Assembly (NCBI GenBank): GCA_022818135.1
Contig: JAFMSR010000002.1
Coordinates: forward strand, 21,450,980 to 21,514,979
DNA length: 64,000 bases
Direction of reading: 5' to 3'
Source: Saxidomus purpurata
Lineage: Eukaryota > Mollusca > Bivalvia > Venerida > Veneridae
Below the pieces are notes generated by a model. It did not search any database, was not told the origin of the DNA, and saw only the letters and a list, made by a program, of their open reading frames with translations. Both the position numbers and the translations under genes were made by a program. Of the stretch, positions 21,001 to 31,183 are shown in pieces. How positions within the stretch are numbered: position 1 is the stretch's first letter; each line of letters opens with the position of its first letter.

Positions 21001-23870
21001 CATCGTTGCAGACCTCGGTCATCTCTACATCTGTGATAGCTGGAGGCACGATGTCCACCAATCCAGGTCCAGGGGGCGACTCACGGGTAACAAACATGGA
21101 TAATCACAGTCCAGGGCATTCTGATGATTTGACCGACCAGAACTTTGCTCAGTATGTCCAGGTAAGTGATCGGAAAAGTTACTGGGTTATGAAAAAATCA
21201 TTTTAATAAAAGAATATGTTTTAATTTAAAACAAAGGAAATCCTCTTAGTATTATGTTGCTACAATGAACATGAAATAAATAAACATTTGTAAAATGATG
21301 AGTGAAAAAAAAGCTCCTGAACTTACTAAAAGTGTCTAATGACAGAACTGTATTTTCAAATTGACACTGGAGAATGTGAGTCTGTGGTTATGTATTAAGT
21401 TTTTGATAAGACTTAGTGACTTCTTGGTTGAGTGGTTATGATTGCTGACTTTTAACCACATTTTGAACCTCTCTTACTGATACAGTGTTTGTGTTTGTTA
21501 GGAAGTTGCACTATATTATGACGGATGGAGTCCATTAGTGAATTTTCCAGGAATAATGGTTAGGTAAACTTCCTTCCTGTGAATAAGTGAAATACTATTG
21601 AAACAGGAGTGAAATTTTATAGTTGATAGGGTGTGAGAAGGATACATTTTTTCTCTGATACTGGCAAGATACCTGCTTTCTGTACTTTATGACTTGTTGT
21701 TTTATGATTGCAGAGTTCTGGTTTGCCACCTGTGCCACTGTTCAATGGTGTAGGAGGTCCCTATCCGTCTAGTGGGTTTGGTAATGGAGGAGGGGACAGT
21801 CTACCTAGCATGTGGAGTACACCAGTAGAGACCCCGAATTCGGAGGAAATTCACGAATCCGGGGTGAGTGGCAAGAAAAAGGTATAACGAGAACCAAAAG
21901 TTGTTGTTGTTGTGACGTTAACTTCTCTGCTGGTGATGGTCGAGTATTTTTATCACTGTTCAGAGGAATTTGATATTTCTTTTTATGCCCCCACAAAGTG
22001 GGGTGCATATAGCGTTGCACTTGTCCGTCCGTCCGTCAGTCCGTCCGTACATCCCGAAATCTTGTGAACGCAACTCCTCTTAAACCGGATGGCAGATTTT
22101 GCTTAAACTTCCAGGGATGAACAACCTTAATGTGTAGATGGTAGTAAAGAAAGGAATTTTTGCTGCGACCAAATTTAACAGAATTATGGCCCTTTGTTGA
22201 TTTTTCACTATATACTATGTAGAAATTTTGTGAACGCAACTCCTTCTTAAACCGGATGGCAGATTTTGCTTAAACTTCCAGGGATGAACAACCTTAAGTG
22301 TGATGGCAGTAAAGGAAGGAATTTTTGCTGGGCCAAATTTAACAGATTATGGCCCTTTGTTGATTTTTCACTATATACCATATAGAAATTTTGTGAACGC
22401 AACTCCTCTTAAACTGGTTGGCAGATTTTGCTTAAACTTCCAGGGATGAACAACCTTAATGTGTAGATGGTAGTAAAGGAAGGAATTTTTGTTCACCAAA
22501 TTTAACAGAATTATGGCCCTTTGTTAAGTTTTTCACTATATACCATATAGAAATATTGTGAACGCAACTCCTCTTAAACCGGATGGCAGATTTTGCTTAA
22601 ACTTCCAGGGATGAACAGCTTTAATGTGTAGATGGTGTAAAGGAAGAATTTTTGTTGCGACCAAATTTAACAGAATTATGGCCCTTTGTTGATTTTTTCA
22701 CTATATACCATATAAATTTGTTCACCAAATTTAACAGATTATGGCCCTTTGTTGATTTTTTCACTATATACCATATAAATAATTGAACTATAAATTTTAC
22801 ATTTGTAATTTAATTTAACATGTACATAAGGTTACCTGTAGTCTTTTAGGTATATGTACGAAATGAAACAGTGGAATGAAAAAGTTCCACATAAAATCTT
22901 ACATACAGATATGCTTGCTCTTGTTTATGAGCACATCTGCACAGTGGGGGCATCCGTGTCCTTTGGACACAATTCTAGTTAACTCGGTTTTGCATATGTT
23001 AACTGAGGGATATTTCTACCAATGTCTATCTGCCATTCCACCATTGTCTTCAAAAAACATCTCAACACTTGCCACAAATTTTGCTTATGGTCCTCTATCA
23101 AAGTTTTGCTATTGCAAGGGGACGGAATTCTTCTCTTGTCTGAAACTTAAGGTTAATTTTAAAACTTTTTGCAAAAATTTTGCTTTAGTCACACTGTACA
23201 AAGATGTTAAATAGATATTAAATAGTTAGCAAACTTAGCCATCAGAGGACATGGCTTATTTTCCTGTGTGTTTGTAAAATAATATTTTTGTTGTGTCAGT
23301 TATATCTTGGCAATTCTTTCACCTTTTCTCTTTTGTCTATAAATCTATTTCTGTTAAATGTAAAAAGACATAATATATTGGTTGTTTAATTTATCAGTGC
23401 AAAATTAATGGAGTTCACAAAAATGGACTTTACATACAGAACTTTCTGCTCTGTCATTTCATGGTTAAATCATACTGTAAATTGGATAATACTTGCGATT
23501 TCATTTTCGCTATTTTCACTTATTAAAAATCTTGCAACAGATTCATCGCATACAGATTTACTGTTAGAGAATTCTGCCTTCGCCAAATTTTTAATTGGTG
23601 ACGAAGTCTGTCTGCAAATTGCGAAATTTTTGTTGCGCGAAAATTTGCTCAATTTACGGTTGCTCAATTACTGTCTTAACTCAAGGATCTGTATTGTTCT
23701 TTGGCTAAAGCAGTTACATTTCTTGCTTTGAAATACAAGCATTCCATTTTACATTAAAAAGAAGAGTATTTACTTACTTTTTACGCAAGTACCGATGTCG
23801 TTTAGTCCAATGTAACAAGTATCTGATTTTCATTTTCTTTTTGTTACAGATGTGGAACTGGAACAAATGA
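1..23870 (+). CDS. ANKHD1: ANKHD1/ANKRD17 (mask) orthologue, 5'-partial, 21 exons
   Basis: Large ankyrin-repeat and single-KH protein. In flies and vertebrates this family is a cytoplasmic/nuclear scaffold acting with Yorkie/YAP and receptor signalling, and binds RNA. Exons read from the sequence: 1-61, 497-1102, 1552-1981, 2939-3333, 3537-4134, 4535-4680, 5003-5145, 5362-5467, 7547-7784, 8152-8348, 8896-9110, 9542-9666, 11134-11547, 11865-11964, 13033-13167, 14368-14514, 14800-16538, 16947-17156, 20950-21161, 21714-21863, 23850-23870. Every junction keeps phase, and from base 2 the exons total 6387 nt, 2128 codons plus TGA. Order of parts: Gln-rich linker, ankyrin block (residues about 661-973), Lys/Glu-rich linker, KH (about 1303-1380), Pro/Gly/Ser-rich tail. 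The N-terminal ankyrin block lies upstream of the window. One ankyrin exon is absent. The intron at 4681 has a GC donor. The last exon codes only six residues and the stop. Confidence 0.95.
1552..4010 (+). other. ANKHD1: ANKHD1 low-complexity Gln/Pro-rich linker exons
   Basis: Exons 1552-1981 (Ser/Asn/Gly-rich, several NG pairs), 2939-3333 and the first 490 bases of 3537-4134 encode a disordered stretch between the two ankyrin blocks. Gln makes up much of the last two, with tracts at 3112-3171 and 3541-3830 coded by interleaved CAG and CAA codons. A short basic patch (KPGVQKKKTKS, about 3838-3870) precedes a Pro/Ser/Thr-rich hinge that leads into the ankyrin repeats. The intron 1982-2938 is AT-rich with no repeat or gene I can recognise. 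Confidence 0.85.
4681..5002 (+). other. GC-AG intron of ANKHD1
   Basis: The exon ends GGA AGA TAC GAG and is followed by gcaaga. The next exon starts GTT GTG GAG after tatatttcag. Joining at this point restores the conserved ankyrin sequence across the junction in phase 0, and no GT donor nearby does so. The donor GAG|gcaaga matches the minor GC donor consensus. Confidence 0.8.
5468..7546 (+). other. ANKHD1 intron with homopolymer blocks and imperfect local duplication; probable assembly damage
   Basis: This 2.1 kb interval holds a SINE fragment (about 5521-5710), long A/T/C runs (5900-6040, 6820-6845, 7220-7255, 7381-7402) and a near-duplicate pair: a segment from about 6900 to 7170 recurs in degraded form at about 7271-7440 (shared phrases 'gtctagcattcaaatg', 'ataccatagatgtgaaagta', 'catgtagaaacacttttag'). 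The mix of runs and error-rich duplicates looks like a poorly polished long-read join rather than biology. The ankyrin exon expected here was not found on reading the plus strand. Confidence 0.6.
5521..5710 (+). repeat. SINE fragment (GGTTAGGTAAACTGCC core family)
   Basis: Contains the core shared with other copies in the window: 'ctagtactgattcttcccag' then 'gttaggtaaactgcc', preceded by a degraded box B (gttcaagccc). Other copies of the same core: about 13795-13990, 21415-21610, 32215-32345, 45365-45600 and 57140-57385 (minus). Confidence 0.65.
9698..10512. mobile_element. 815-bp TIR DNA element in an ANKHD1 intron
   Basis: A perfect 13-bp inverted repeat, ACTGGTATCGAAG at 9698-9710 and CTTCGATACCAGT at 10500-10512, extends with one mismatch over AGTATC on the inner side. 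The termini can also be read as CTGGTATCG flanked by TA on both sides, which suggests a TA-targeting (Tc1/mariner-like) non-autonomous element. It lies inside intron 9667-11133 and has no coding capacity. It contains the palindrome TTTGCGCATGCGCAAA at 9929-9944. Confidence 0.65.
10840..10970 (+). repeat. tRNA-derived SINE (second family, 'gtgtccttagccaagacac')
   Basis: Box B-like gggttcaatc at about 10864-10873, then 'tgtccttagccaagacac' and a tail 'gaataaataacttagtata'. The same tail and body occur in the minus-strand copies at 47697-47925 and 52852-53015. Confidence 0.6.
12070..12715 (+). mobile_element. Non-autonomous element with GTCGAGCCCGC terminal inverted repeats and tandem core
   Basis: GTCGAGCCCGC at 12070-12080 is exactly inverted at 12705-12715. 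In between, a head with a 'gtgcgtctgtcc' tract leads into a tandem core of three partial units of about 135-160 bp, each containing 'catgcatggagggatttt' and 'caaggtcacacttggaggtt'. No coding capacity. It sits in ANKHD1 intron 11965-13032. Confidence 0.7.
13795..14366 (+). repeat. SINE fragment plus degraded tandem-core repeat abutting the KH exon
   Basis: 13795-13990 carries the SINE core ('ggcagtttcttgccgagg', 'ggttagataaactgc'). From about 13985 the sequence is a diverged copy of the family at 17941-20452 (shared phrases 'gaatgttccttgcatg', 'agcttagatatttgg', 'gggtcaaaattgac'). The recognisable end ('gaggcgagcgattta') is about 60 bp before the acceptor of exon 14368. The first part of the intron, 13168-13790, shows nothing recognisable. 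Confidence 0.6.
14368..14885 (+). other. ANKHD1: ANKHD1 KH (RNA-binding) domain exons
   Basis: Exon 14368-14514 and the start of exon 14800-16538 encode a single type I KH domain of about 65-70 residues. It opens VPASAISRVIGRGG, and the GRGG supplies the GxxG loop that grips single-stranded nucleic acid. NINAIREVSGANIDV follows, then a short variable loop and the closing helix GSAEATRQAHALITALI, split by the 14515-14799 intron. Spacing, order and the Gly loop match ANKHD1/ANKRD17/mask, so RNA binding is well supported. Confidence 0.95.
14886..17156 (+). other. ANKHD1: ANKHD1 disordered Pro/Gly/Ser-rich tail with PAM2-like motif
   Basis: The single 1739-nt exon 14800-16538 plus exon 16947-17156 encode a long tail without a globular fold. 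Recognisable islands: RRQLF-like TRQLFSVP (about 15238), AAEQLLG (about 15613), KAPGF (15766), and SSLNPNAPDFMS at 16100-16135, which fits the PAM2 peptide bound by the MLLE domain of cytoplasmic poly(A)-binding protein. Exon 16947-17156 has GERTQRKVPGP and DSLWNFQG, related to the vertebrate GTERSARIR and GIWSFEG stretches. Intron 16539-16946 holds nothing recognisable. Confidence 0.85.
17941..19060 (+). repeat. 'tagctcacctggctacg' tandem-core element, copy A
   Basis: Head: 'ttagctcacctggctacgcc' followed by the reverse-complementary 'agggtgagc' and a 'gtccgtcgtccgtc' tract. Core: about five units of roughly 165 bp, each with 'gaaaccacaaggcctagagc', 'ctagtggacctctaccaa' and 'ggtcaaaattgacc'. 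Tail: 'ccaaggtgaacgatataggg'. No coding capacity. Confidence 0.75.
19553..20452 (+). repeat. 'tagctcacctggctacg' tandem-core element, copy B
   Basis: Same head, core and tail as the copy 500 bp upstream and in the same orientation, with about four core units. The join after 'aatgttccttgc' skips part of the first unit present in copy A. Both copies lie within the 17587-20883 TIR element. Confidence 0.75.
20950..23870 (+). other. ANKHD1: ANKHD1 final three coding exons
   Basis: Exon 20950-21161 is phased by C|AA and ends YVQ|gtaagt. Exon 21714-21863 ends HESG|gtgagt. The last exon, 23850-23870, reads MWNWNK and stops. Reading on past 21863 without splicing would give VSGKKKV and a stop at about 21887, so a retained-intron form would have a different short C-terminus. 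Intron 21162-21713 contains a degraded SINE (about 21415-21610). Intron 21864-23849 holds a tandem-core element, and the rest (22981-23849) has no feature I recognise. Confidence 0.75.
21982..22980 (+). repeat. 'tatgcccccacaaagtgggg' tandem-core element
   Basis: The head has a short hairpin (cccccac/gtgggg) and 'gtccgtccgtcc'. The core is about five units of roughly 165 bp containing 'tgtgaacgcaactcc', 'cttaaacttccagggatgaa' and 'tatggccctttgttgat'. The tail is 'cagtgggggcatccgtgtcc'. It lies in the last ANKHD1 intron. Confidence 0.75.
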
Positions 23871-24731
23871 CATAAGGTTTTGCCAAGACGTGTGCCACCT
23901 CAGCCAGTGTCGTGTGTGTGAAAGCTTCATTTATTGGGTGTCCATGTGGTCGAGCTTGTCACGGATTTACTTGATTTTGTCCTATCACCTTGTTGATTTA
24001 CTATTTTATTACATCTTTAACTCTTTTTTTTTTCATTTCCACCTTGTAAAAACTGTTTATAACAATGGGAGTAGAGCGTAGAAAAACAATCATAATTTTT
24101 TTGCCGTTTCCGATGTTTTTGAATCGTTAATTGTAACATTGATGGGTTTTGTCATTTAAATGCTTTGGTGATTTAGTTAGGGAATTCAAACCGTTTGTGC
24201 ATGCTTGACATTTCTGAAAAGTATCGATATACCAGAAGACAATTTAGAAACAAATTCATACGATCTCTTCAATATTATATAAATTGTCCAGGTACAGAGT
24301 AAGGTGCTCCACTGTGAACTAAGAAAGTTGTGTGTGTATAGAAATTTAGATGTCTTGTAGTAGAACAAGGTGAAGATTTCTGTATAGAGACAAACTAAAA
24401 TCAGAAAGAATTAAACAAAAGCAGGGGTGAAAATACAAGTTAAGAATGGAACTTGATAAAATATCTCCTGTTCACTGCCAAGATAAATATGAAGCCGGCA
24501 AGAATGAAACTGGTAGAAAATATACAAAATTTCATTTTTTATCATCAACTTTTCCTCAATATTTGTGATACTGGGTGTAGACTTCAGACGTTAGTGCTCA
24601 TAACTAATGTTACAAATTGATGGTCAGGAGGGAGTTACAGTACCCCCCTTGTTTTCTGTTATTTGAATGCTTAGCATTTCCCTCTGATTATAGAGAATAT
24701 ACGTTGTATATTATTCTGATACATGAATAAA
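23871..24731 (+). promoter_or_regulatory. ANKHD1 3' UTR with poly(A) signal
   Basis: After the TGA at 23868-23870 the sequence is AT-rich and non-coding. A canonical AATAAA lies at 24726-24731, giving a plausible 3' UTR of about 860-880 nt. The stretch from 24732 to about 25770 contains no gene or repeat that I can support. Confidence 0.55.
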
Positions 24732-25773
24732 ATAATTGCATTGAACAGATCATGAAATGTTTTTTATTTATTGCAAAATTGAAGCTAGCTTGTTTAAAGC
24801 ACGTCATTATAATGGTTTGTATTGCGTTGTTGCATCATCTTCAGGACTTTGAGACAGAAGATACAATGATACACTTCAAAATAGTTTATAATCAGTACAA
24901 ACTAGAACTCGATGAAGTTGCTGAATACCCTCTCATTACAATCCCTTTACAAGAAGAGTTTGCTGCACATCTACCTATGCCACATGAAATCTGAACAGTT
25001 TGAAGGGGCATAACTTCGAAAGACCTTAATAGATGCACACTAAATTCATGATCTTTTGCTCCATAAATTGTCTATGATACATGAAAGTTGAACAAGTTCC
25101 AGTTCCAGGGCTCTCTTTGTTACGCAGAAATCTTGCCTAAATGAAATGGTTGTACAGGGGAAACCTACTTTTATTTTTCGATAGATACCATGGAAAAACT
25201 GGCGATTTCACTAAAAATGATGCCATGACGAAAATTTCTTGCTGAGGACTTGTTCCTTGCACTGGAAGAACAAGAGTACATTTATTTCATCGCTATACTT
25301 CTAAACCTTTACAAGAATCTTTATAGTTTCAACTTTGATGCTTCTGCATTTCACAATTTACTTGTGTTCAAAGAAAGATCACAGTAGAACAATCTTGAAA
25401 TGTATATGCTCTTTAAATAACAGTGGTCAAACAAGAGGCCATGACATTTGAGTACCATTTCAGCTTGTGAACACTCGTATATAAATGTACTTCCTAAATC
25501 TCATCCTGGTCATGTTCTTGACTGATTCATATGGTGATTATGCAGTGATTTATTAACTCCAGGTTTCCATTAAACTGCTGGTTTACTAGATCTAGTTTTT
25601 CTAGATCAGAACCTACACAAGGGTCATGTAATAAACAAACCAGCTCAAATGTTCTACCTCTATCTTGGAGTCCACATTTTGGTGAAATTTAGATTTTGAA
25701 AGCTGGGCAATGGGGTCTAAAAAGGGATCTCCCAAGTTGAATGGTAACTAACTTTTTTAATGCTGCATTTCAC

Positions 25774-28700
25774 CTTGTTTCACTAAATGTGATTAATACC
25801 CCAAAGACTGCTTTATCAACTGAAGTTATTGAGAACAGAATACCTTGTAAAAAATCTAAAACAGTTCTGGTTCTTTATACCCCCGAAACGAAGTTTGGGT
25901 TGGGGGGGTATATATAGGAGTCGCCCGGTGGTTGGTCAGGCGGTCTGTTGCATTTTCCTTGTCCGGAGCATAACTTTAAAACTATTAGTTGGAATTCAAT
26001 ACAACTTCATACGCTGGTCAAGCACGTTGAGAGGAAGTGCAGTGCACAAGAATCATAACTCCATCTTGACTCATTACAGAGTTATTGCCCTTTGTTACTT
26101 TTCCTTGTCCGGAGCATAACTTGAAAACTACTGTTTGGAATTCAAAACTTCATACAATGATCAAGCACAATAAGAGGAAGTGCAGTGCACACAAACAATA
26201 ACTCTATCTATAGTAATTACAGAGTAATTGCCCTTTGTTACATTTCCTTGTTGGGAGCATAACTTGAAAACTACTGGTTGGAATTCAATACAACTTCATA
26301 CAATGGTCAAGTACATTGAGAGGAAGTGCAGTGCACAAGAACCATAACTCTTTCTTGACTCATTACAGAGTTATTGCCCTTTGTTACTTTTCTTTGTTTG
26401 GAGCATTACTTGAAAACTACTGGTTGGAATTCAATACAACTTAATAAAATGGTCTAGCACAATGAGAGGAAGTGCACTGTACAAGAACCATAACTCTATC
26501 TTGACTAATTACAGAGTTATTGCCAAGAACAATATCTCTATTTTTTTTTTTTGCAAGGTATTCTGTTACTATGAACTTCCTCAGTTTATAAAGCAGTCTT
26601 TCGGGGGGTATTAATCACATTTAGTGATAGCTCTAGTTGTAATTACTTTGTATTTAGATGAGATAGAGTTATGGTTCTTGTACACTGCACTTCCTCTCGT
26701 GCTTGACCATTGAATGAAATTTTGTTAAATTCCTTTCAAGTTATGCTCCAGGCAAGGAAAAGTAGCAAAGGGCAATAACTCTGTAGAGTCAAGAAAAGAG
26801 TTCTTGTAGACTGCATGTCTTCTCTTTGTCAACTGAAGTTTAGGAACAGATTACCTTGTAAAAAACTAAAACAGAATTATGGTTCTTGGTAATTACCTTG
26901 TACTTGGACGAGACAGAGTTATGGTTCTTGTACACCAGACTTCCTCTCATTTCGCTTGACCATTGTATGAAGTTGTATTGAATTCAAACCAGTAGTTTTC
27001 AAGTTATGCTGCGTACAAGGAAAATTAACAAAGGGCAATAACTCTTAATTAGTCAAGAAAGAGATGGTTCTTGTACCCTGCTCTTCCTCTCAATGTGCTC
27101 GACTTGTGTGTAAAGTTGTATCGAATTCCAACCAGCAGTTTTCAAGTACTGCTCCAGACAAGGAAAAGCAGCAAAGTGCAATAACTCTGTAATTAGTCAA
27201 GATAGTTATGTTTCTAGTAAATTGCATTTCCTCTCATTGTACTTGACCATGCACAGGAACCATAACTCTTTCTTTACTCATTACAGAGTTATTGCCATTT
27301 GTTACTTTTCTTTGTCGGAGCATTTCTTGAAAACTACAGGTTGGAATTCAATACAACTTCATACAATGGTCTAGCACAATGAGAGAAACTGCAGTGCACA
27401 GGAACCATAACTCTTTCTTGACTCATTACAGAGTTATTGCCCTTTGTTACTTTTCCTTGTCCGGAGCATAACTTGAAAACTACTGGTTGGAATTCAATAC
27501 ATCTTCATACAATGGTCAAGCGAAATGAGAGGAAGTGCCGTGCACAGGAACCATAACTCTTTCTTTACTCATTACAGAGTATTGCCATTTGTTACTTTTC
27601 TTTGTCCAGAGCATTACTTGAAAACTACTGGTTTGAATTCAATACAACTTCATACAATGGTCTAGCACAATGAGAGAAACTGCAGTGCACAGGAACCATA
27701 ACTCTTTCTTGACTTATTACAGAGTTATTGCCCTTTGTTACTTTTCCTTGTCCGGAGCATAACTTAAAAACTACTAGTTGGAATTCAATACAACTTCATA
27801 CAATGGTCAAGCACATTGAGAGGAAGTAAAGTGCATAAGAACCATAACTCCTATCTTGACTCATTACAGAGTTTTTGCCCTTTTTTACTTTTCTTTGTCC
27901 GGAGTATTACTTGAAAACTACTGGTTGGAATTCAATACAACTTTATACAATGGTCTAGCACAATGAGAGAAACTGCAGTGTACAGGAACCATAACTCTAT
28001 CTTGAGTAATTACAGAGTTATTGCCCTTTGTTACTTTTCCTTGTCTGGAGCATAACTTGAAAACTACTGGTTGGAATTCAATACAACTTCATACAATGGT
28101 CAAGCACATTGAGAGGAAGTGCAGTGCACAGGAACCATAACTCTTGACTCATTGCAGAGTTATTGCCCTTTGTTACTTTTCCTTGTCCGGACTTCAGGTT
28201 GGAATTCAATACAACTTCATACAATGGTCAAGCGCAATGAGAGGAAGTGCAGTGCAAAAGAACAATAACTCCATCTTGACTAATTACAGAGTTATTGCCC
28301 TTTTTTACTTTTCCTTGTCCGCAGCATTATTCGAAAACTACTGGTTGGAATTCAATACAATTTCATTCAATGGTCAAGCACAATGAAAGGAAGTGCAGTG
28401 TACAAGAACCATAACTATCTTGACAAGTTACAGAGTTATTAACAAGAACAATATCTCTCTTTTAGTTTTTTATGCCCCCGAAGGGTGGCATATTAAAATC
28501 GCACCGTCCGTCTGTCCGTCCGTCTGTGCGTCCCCACTTACAATTTGTGTCCGGACTGTAACTCTGTCATGCATTGAAGGATTTTAAAATAACGTGGCAC
28601 AAATGTCTAGCACATCAAGACGACTTGTCGCGTACAAAACCCACGTCCCTAGCACAAAGGTCATACTTAGAGTTTGAAGGTAATGGATTCCTCTATATAT

Positions 28701-29672
28701 GCATATATGCACACATTCGTGTCCAGACTGTAACTTTGTCATGCATTTAAGGATTTTAAAGTAACTTGGCACAAATGTCTAGCACATCAAGACTACGTGT
28801 CGCGTACAAGACCCACGGCCCTAGCTCAAAGGTCAAGGTCAAACTTAGAGTTTGAAGGTAGCGGATTCCTCTATATATGCATATATGCACACATTCGTGT
28901 CCGGACTGTAACTGTCATGCATTGAAGGATTTTAAAATAACTTGGCACAAATGTCTTGCATATCAAGACGATGTGTCGCGTGCAAGACCCACGTCCCTAG
29001 CTCAAAGGTCAAGGTCACACTTAGAGTTTATAGGTAATGGAATCCTGTATATATGCATACATTTGTGTCCGGACTATAACTTTATCATGCTTTGAAGGAT
29101 TTTAAAATAACTTGGCACAAATGTCTAGCACATCAAGCGGATGTGTTGCGTGCAAGACCCAAGTCCCTAACTCAAAGGTCAAGGTCACACTTAATGTTTA
29201 AAGTAATGGAAAACTGTATGCATGGTTACTCTGTCATGCATGGAAGGATTTTAAAATTACATAGCACATTTATTGAGCACATGGAGAGGACACAGACTGT
29301 GAGGCACCTCTTTCAGGGGCATTTGTCACTTGTGAGGGACAGCTCTTGTTTTACAAGGTATTCTGTCACTATGAACTTCCTCAGTTTATAAAGCAGTTTT
29401 TGGGGGTATTAATCACATTTAGTGATAAGTCTAGTTTTTCAAGTTCTGCTCCGGACAATGATAAGTAACAAAGGGCAATAACTCTGGTCAAGATAGCGTT
29501 ACGGTTCTTGTACACTGCACTTCTTCTCAATGTACTTTACCATTGTATGAAGTTGTATTGAATTCCAACTAATAGTTTTCATGGTGTGCTTTGGACAAGG
29601 AAAATGCACCCAACTGACCAACCACCAACGGTGACTCCTATATACCCCCCTTAACTTTGTTTCGGGGTATAA
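25774..29672. repeat. Nested nest of 'tacccccgaaacg' tandem-core elements, both orientations
   Basis: Intergenic between ANKHD1 and POLB. Units of about 145 bp ('ggagcataacttgaaaacta', 'gaattcaatacaacttcata', 'gaggaagtgcagtgcac') fill it. The ends show the order: a minus copy begins at 25774 ('cactaaatgtgattaatacc'), a complete plus copy sits at 25876-26636, minus units resume to about 27250, then plus units run to about 28450, interrupted by another family at 28471-29350, with plus and minus ends at 29351-29672. This is at least three rounds of insertion. No coding capacity. Confidence 0.7.
28471..29350 (+). repeat. 'tatgcccccgaagggtggc' tandem-core element inserted in the nest
   Basis: Head 'tatgcccccgaagggtggca' with 'gtccgtctgtccgtccgtc', then four units of about 170 bp with 'gtccggactgtaactctgtc', 'gcacaaatgtctagcacatc' and 'ctcaaaggtcaaggtcacac'. 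The end is 'gggacagctcttgtt'. A second, truncated and more diverged copy follows at about 29675-30135. Confidence 0.75.
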
Positions 29673-29674
29673 TG

Positions 29675-30140
29675 AAACTTAATATAAGCATCTGTCTGTC
29701 CTTCATTCCGTGCGTCCGTTCTACATTTTTTAGTGTCCAGGCTGTAACCTTGTGCATTGAAGGAGTTTAAAATAACTTGGCACAAATGTTCAACACATCA
29801 AGACAATGTGTAATATGCAAGACCCACATCCCTACCACAAAAGTCGAGGTCACACTACGAGTTTGAAAGTAACAGAATCCTTAATATATGCACACATGTG
29901 TACGGACTGTAACTTTGTCATGCATTGAAGGATTTTAAAATAACTGCACATATGTTCAGCACATCAAGACGAAATGTAGCATGTAAGACCCACTTTATAA
30001 GAGTTTAAAGATTATGGAATATTGTATGCATGGTAACTCTGTCATGCATGGAAGGATTTAAAAATTACGTGGAACAATTGTCGAGAACATGGAGAGGACA
30101 CAGACTGTGAGACATTTCTTTAGGGGGCATCCGTCACATA
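29675..30140 (+). repeat. Truncated second copy of the 'tatgcccccgaag' family
   Basis: Shares 'gcattgaaggattttaaaat', 'tggcacaaatgttc' and 'ggagaggacacagactgtga' with the 28471-29350 copy, but the head is reduced to a 'tctgtctgtccttc' tract. The stretch 30141-30690 beyond it shows nothing I can name. Confidence 0.6.
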
Positions 30141-30689
30141 TGAATTTCTGGATAAACTGGGGGTCAAGAATGCTATTATTGAGCCAAAGTTCTCCGGTCT
30201 ACAGACTATGAAATGAGTTGTTGGCTGGTGTGCAAAGCAGAAAAAAATCATTCCAATATGACGTAAAATATATTTAGGTGTTGGAGAAAAAAAGACTAGA
30301 TTAATCAAAGCAGTAAAAACTTGTTTTGCAAACGAGATTAAATATACAAGTAACAATTAAAGACACTAGAAAATAACTTCATCTACAAACTGCTGCAAGC
30401 TTGGGTGGGCACTTGGTGTTTTGTTTTACATTAATGTAAATATTTTACAAAAACATGACATTGAGTACCGGTAAGTTTCATAAAAATGAACTCTGACAAC
30501 CCTAAAACAATTTTAACAGTTCATGTAGTTAATGTTATAAGAAACATTTCCTTAATAACGCCCATAGAATTTGATTCCAGTGGTTTCAGAGAAGAGTTGT
30601 ATATCCATATAGGGAAAACTAGCACCATCCCCCTGGTGGCCATGCTTTTTGAAGAATCTAAATTATTTCAAGGAATTTGGTAGAGGTTT

Positions 30690-30965
30690 ACCCAAGGAAC
30701 ATTTCTAAACCCGACGTGGTTTCCCAACACAATTTTTAAAGCTTTTCCTTTTTACTGCCATGGCAACCAGTTTTGCATGGGTCGATTTTCTTTGAAGGAA
30801 TGTTTTCTCTCCCATTGCAAGGAACATCCCTGCAAAGATTCATCAATTTTGGCTGACTGACTACAGAGGAGATATCATTTGATAATGTGAATAAACAACA
30901 GACAACGGAAGGTGAGTGGTCACAATAACTTGCCCTAAGCTTAGGTGCTCTGGTAAGCTAAAAAA
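30690..30965 (-). repeat. Degraded minus-strand copy of the 'tagctcacctgg' family
   Basis: Reverse-complemented it begins 'tttagcttaccagagcacct' and continues with the 'gtccgttgtct' tract, 'tgatatctcctctgtagtca' and 'gaatgttccttcaaag', as in the 17941 copy. It ends just beyond the POLB poly(A) signals. Confidence 0.6.
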
Positions 30966-30969
30966 CTAT

Positions 30970-31183
30970 TAGTAACACCTACAATTTATTACATTTTATT
31001 TCTCTTCAAACAACTACATATGTACTTGCACAACAATAAATGTAAAAAGGTTGCTGTGTACAAGCTGCCACTTCTTTAATAATTAATAAAGAAAATTCAT
31101 GTTACAGTATTAATTATTAGTTCCAGCCTAACACTACACTGATCAAGAGTAAATATGGCATTTCCAGTAGTGGATATTTTAGC
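30970..31183 (-). promoter_or_regulatory. POLB 3' UTR and poly(A) signals
   Basis: On the minus strand, downstream of the stop at 31184-31186, AATAAA occurs at 31000-30995 and again at 30990-30985, so a short 3' UTR of about 185-215 nt is likely. Immediately beyond lies a minus-oriented repeat copy (30690-30965). Confidence 0.5.

Noticed and set aside
22876..23214. 112-codon frame with a signal-peptide-like start
   Set aside because: It starts in the tail of a repeat element inside an intron, and the hydrophobic start is a consequence of AT-rich sequence.
24752..24994. 80-codon open frame after an acceptor-like 'catcttcag'
   Set aside because: No recognisable domain, no partner exon, and it lies just beyond the ANKHD1 poly(A) signal; probably chance.
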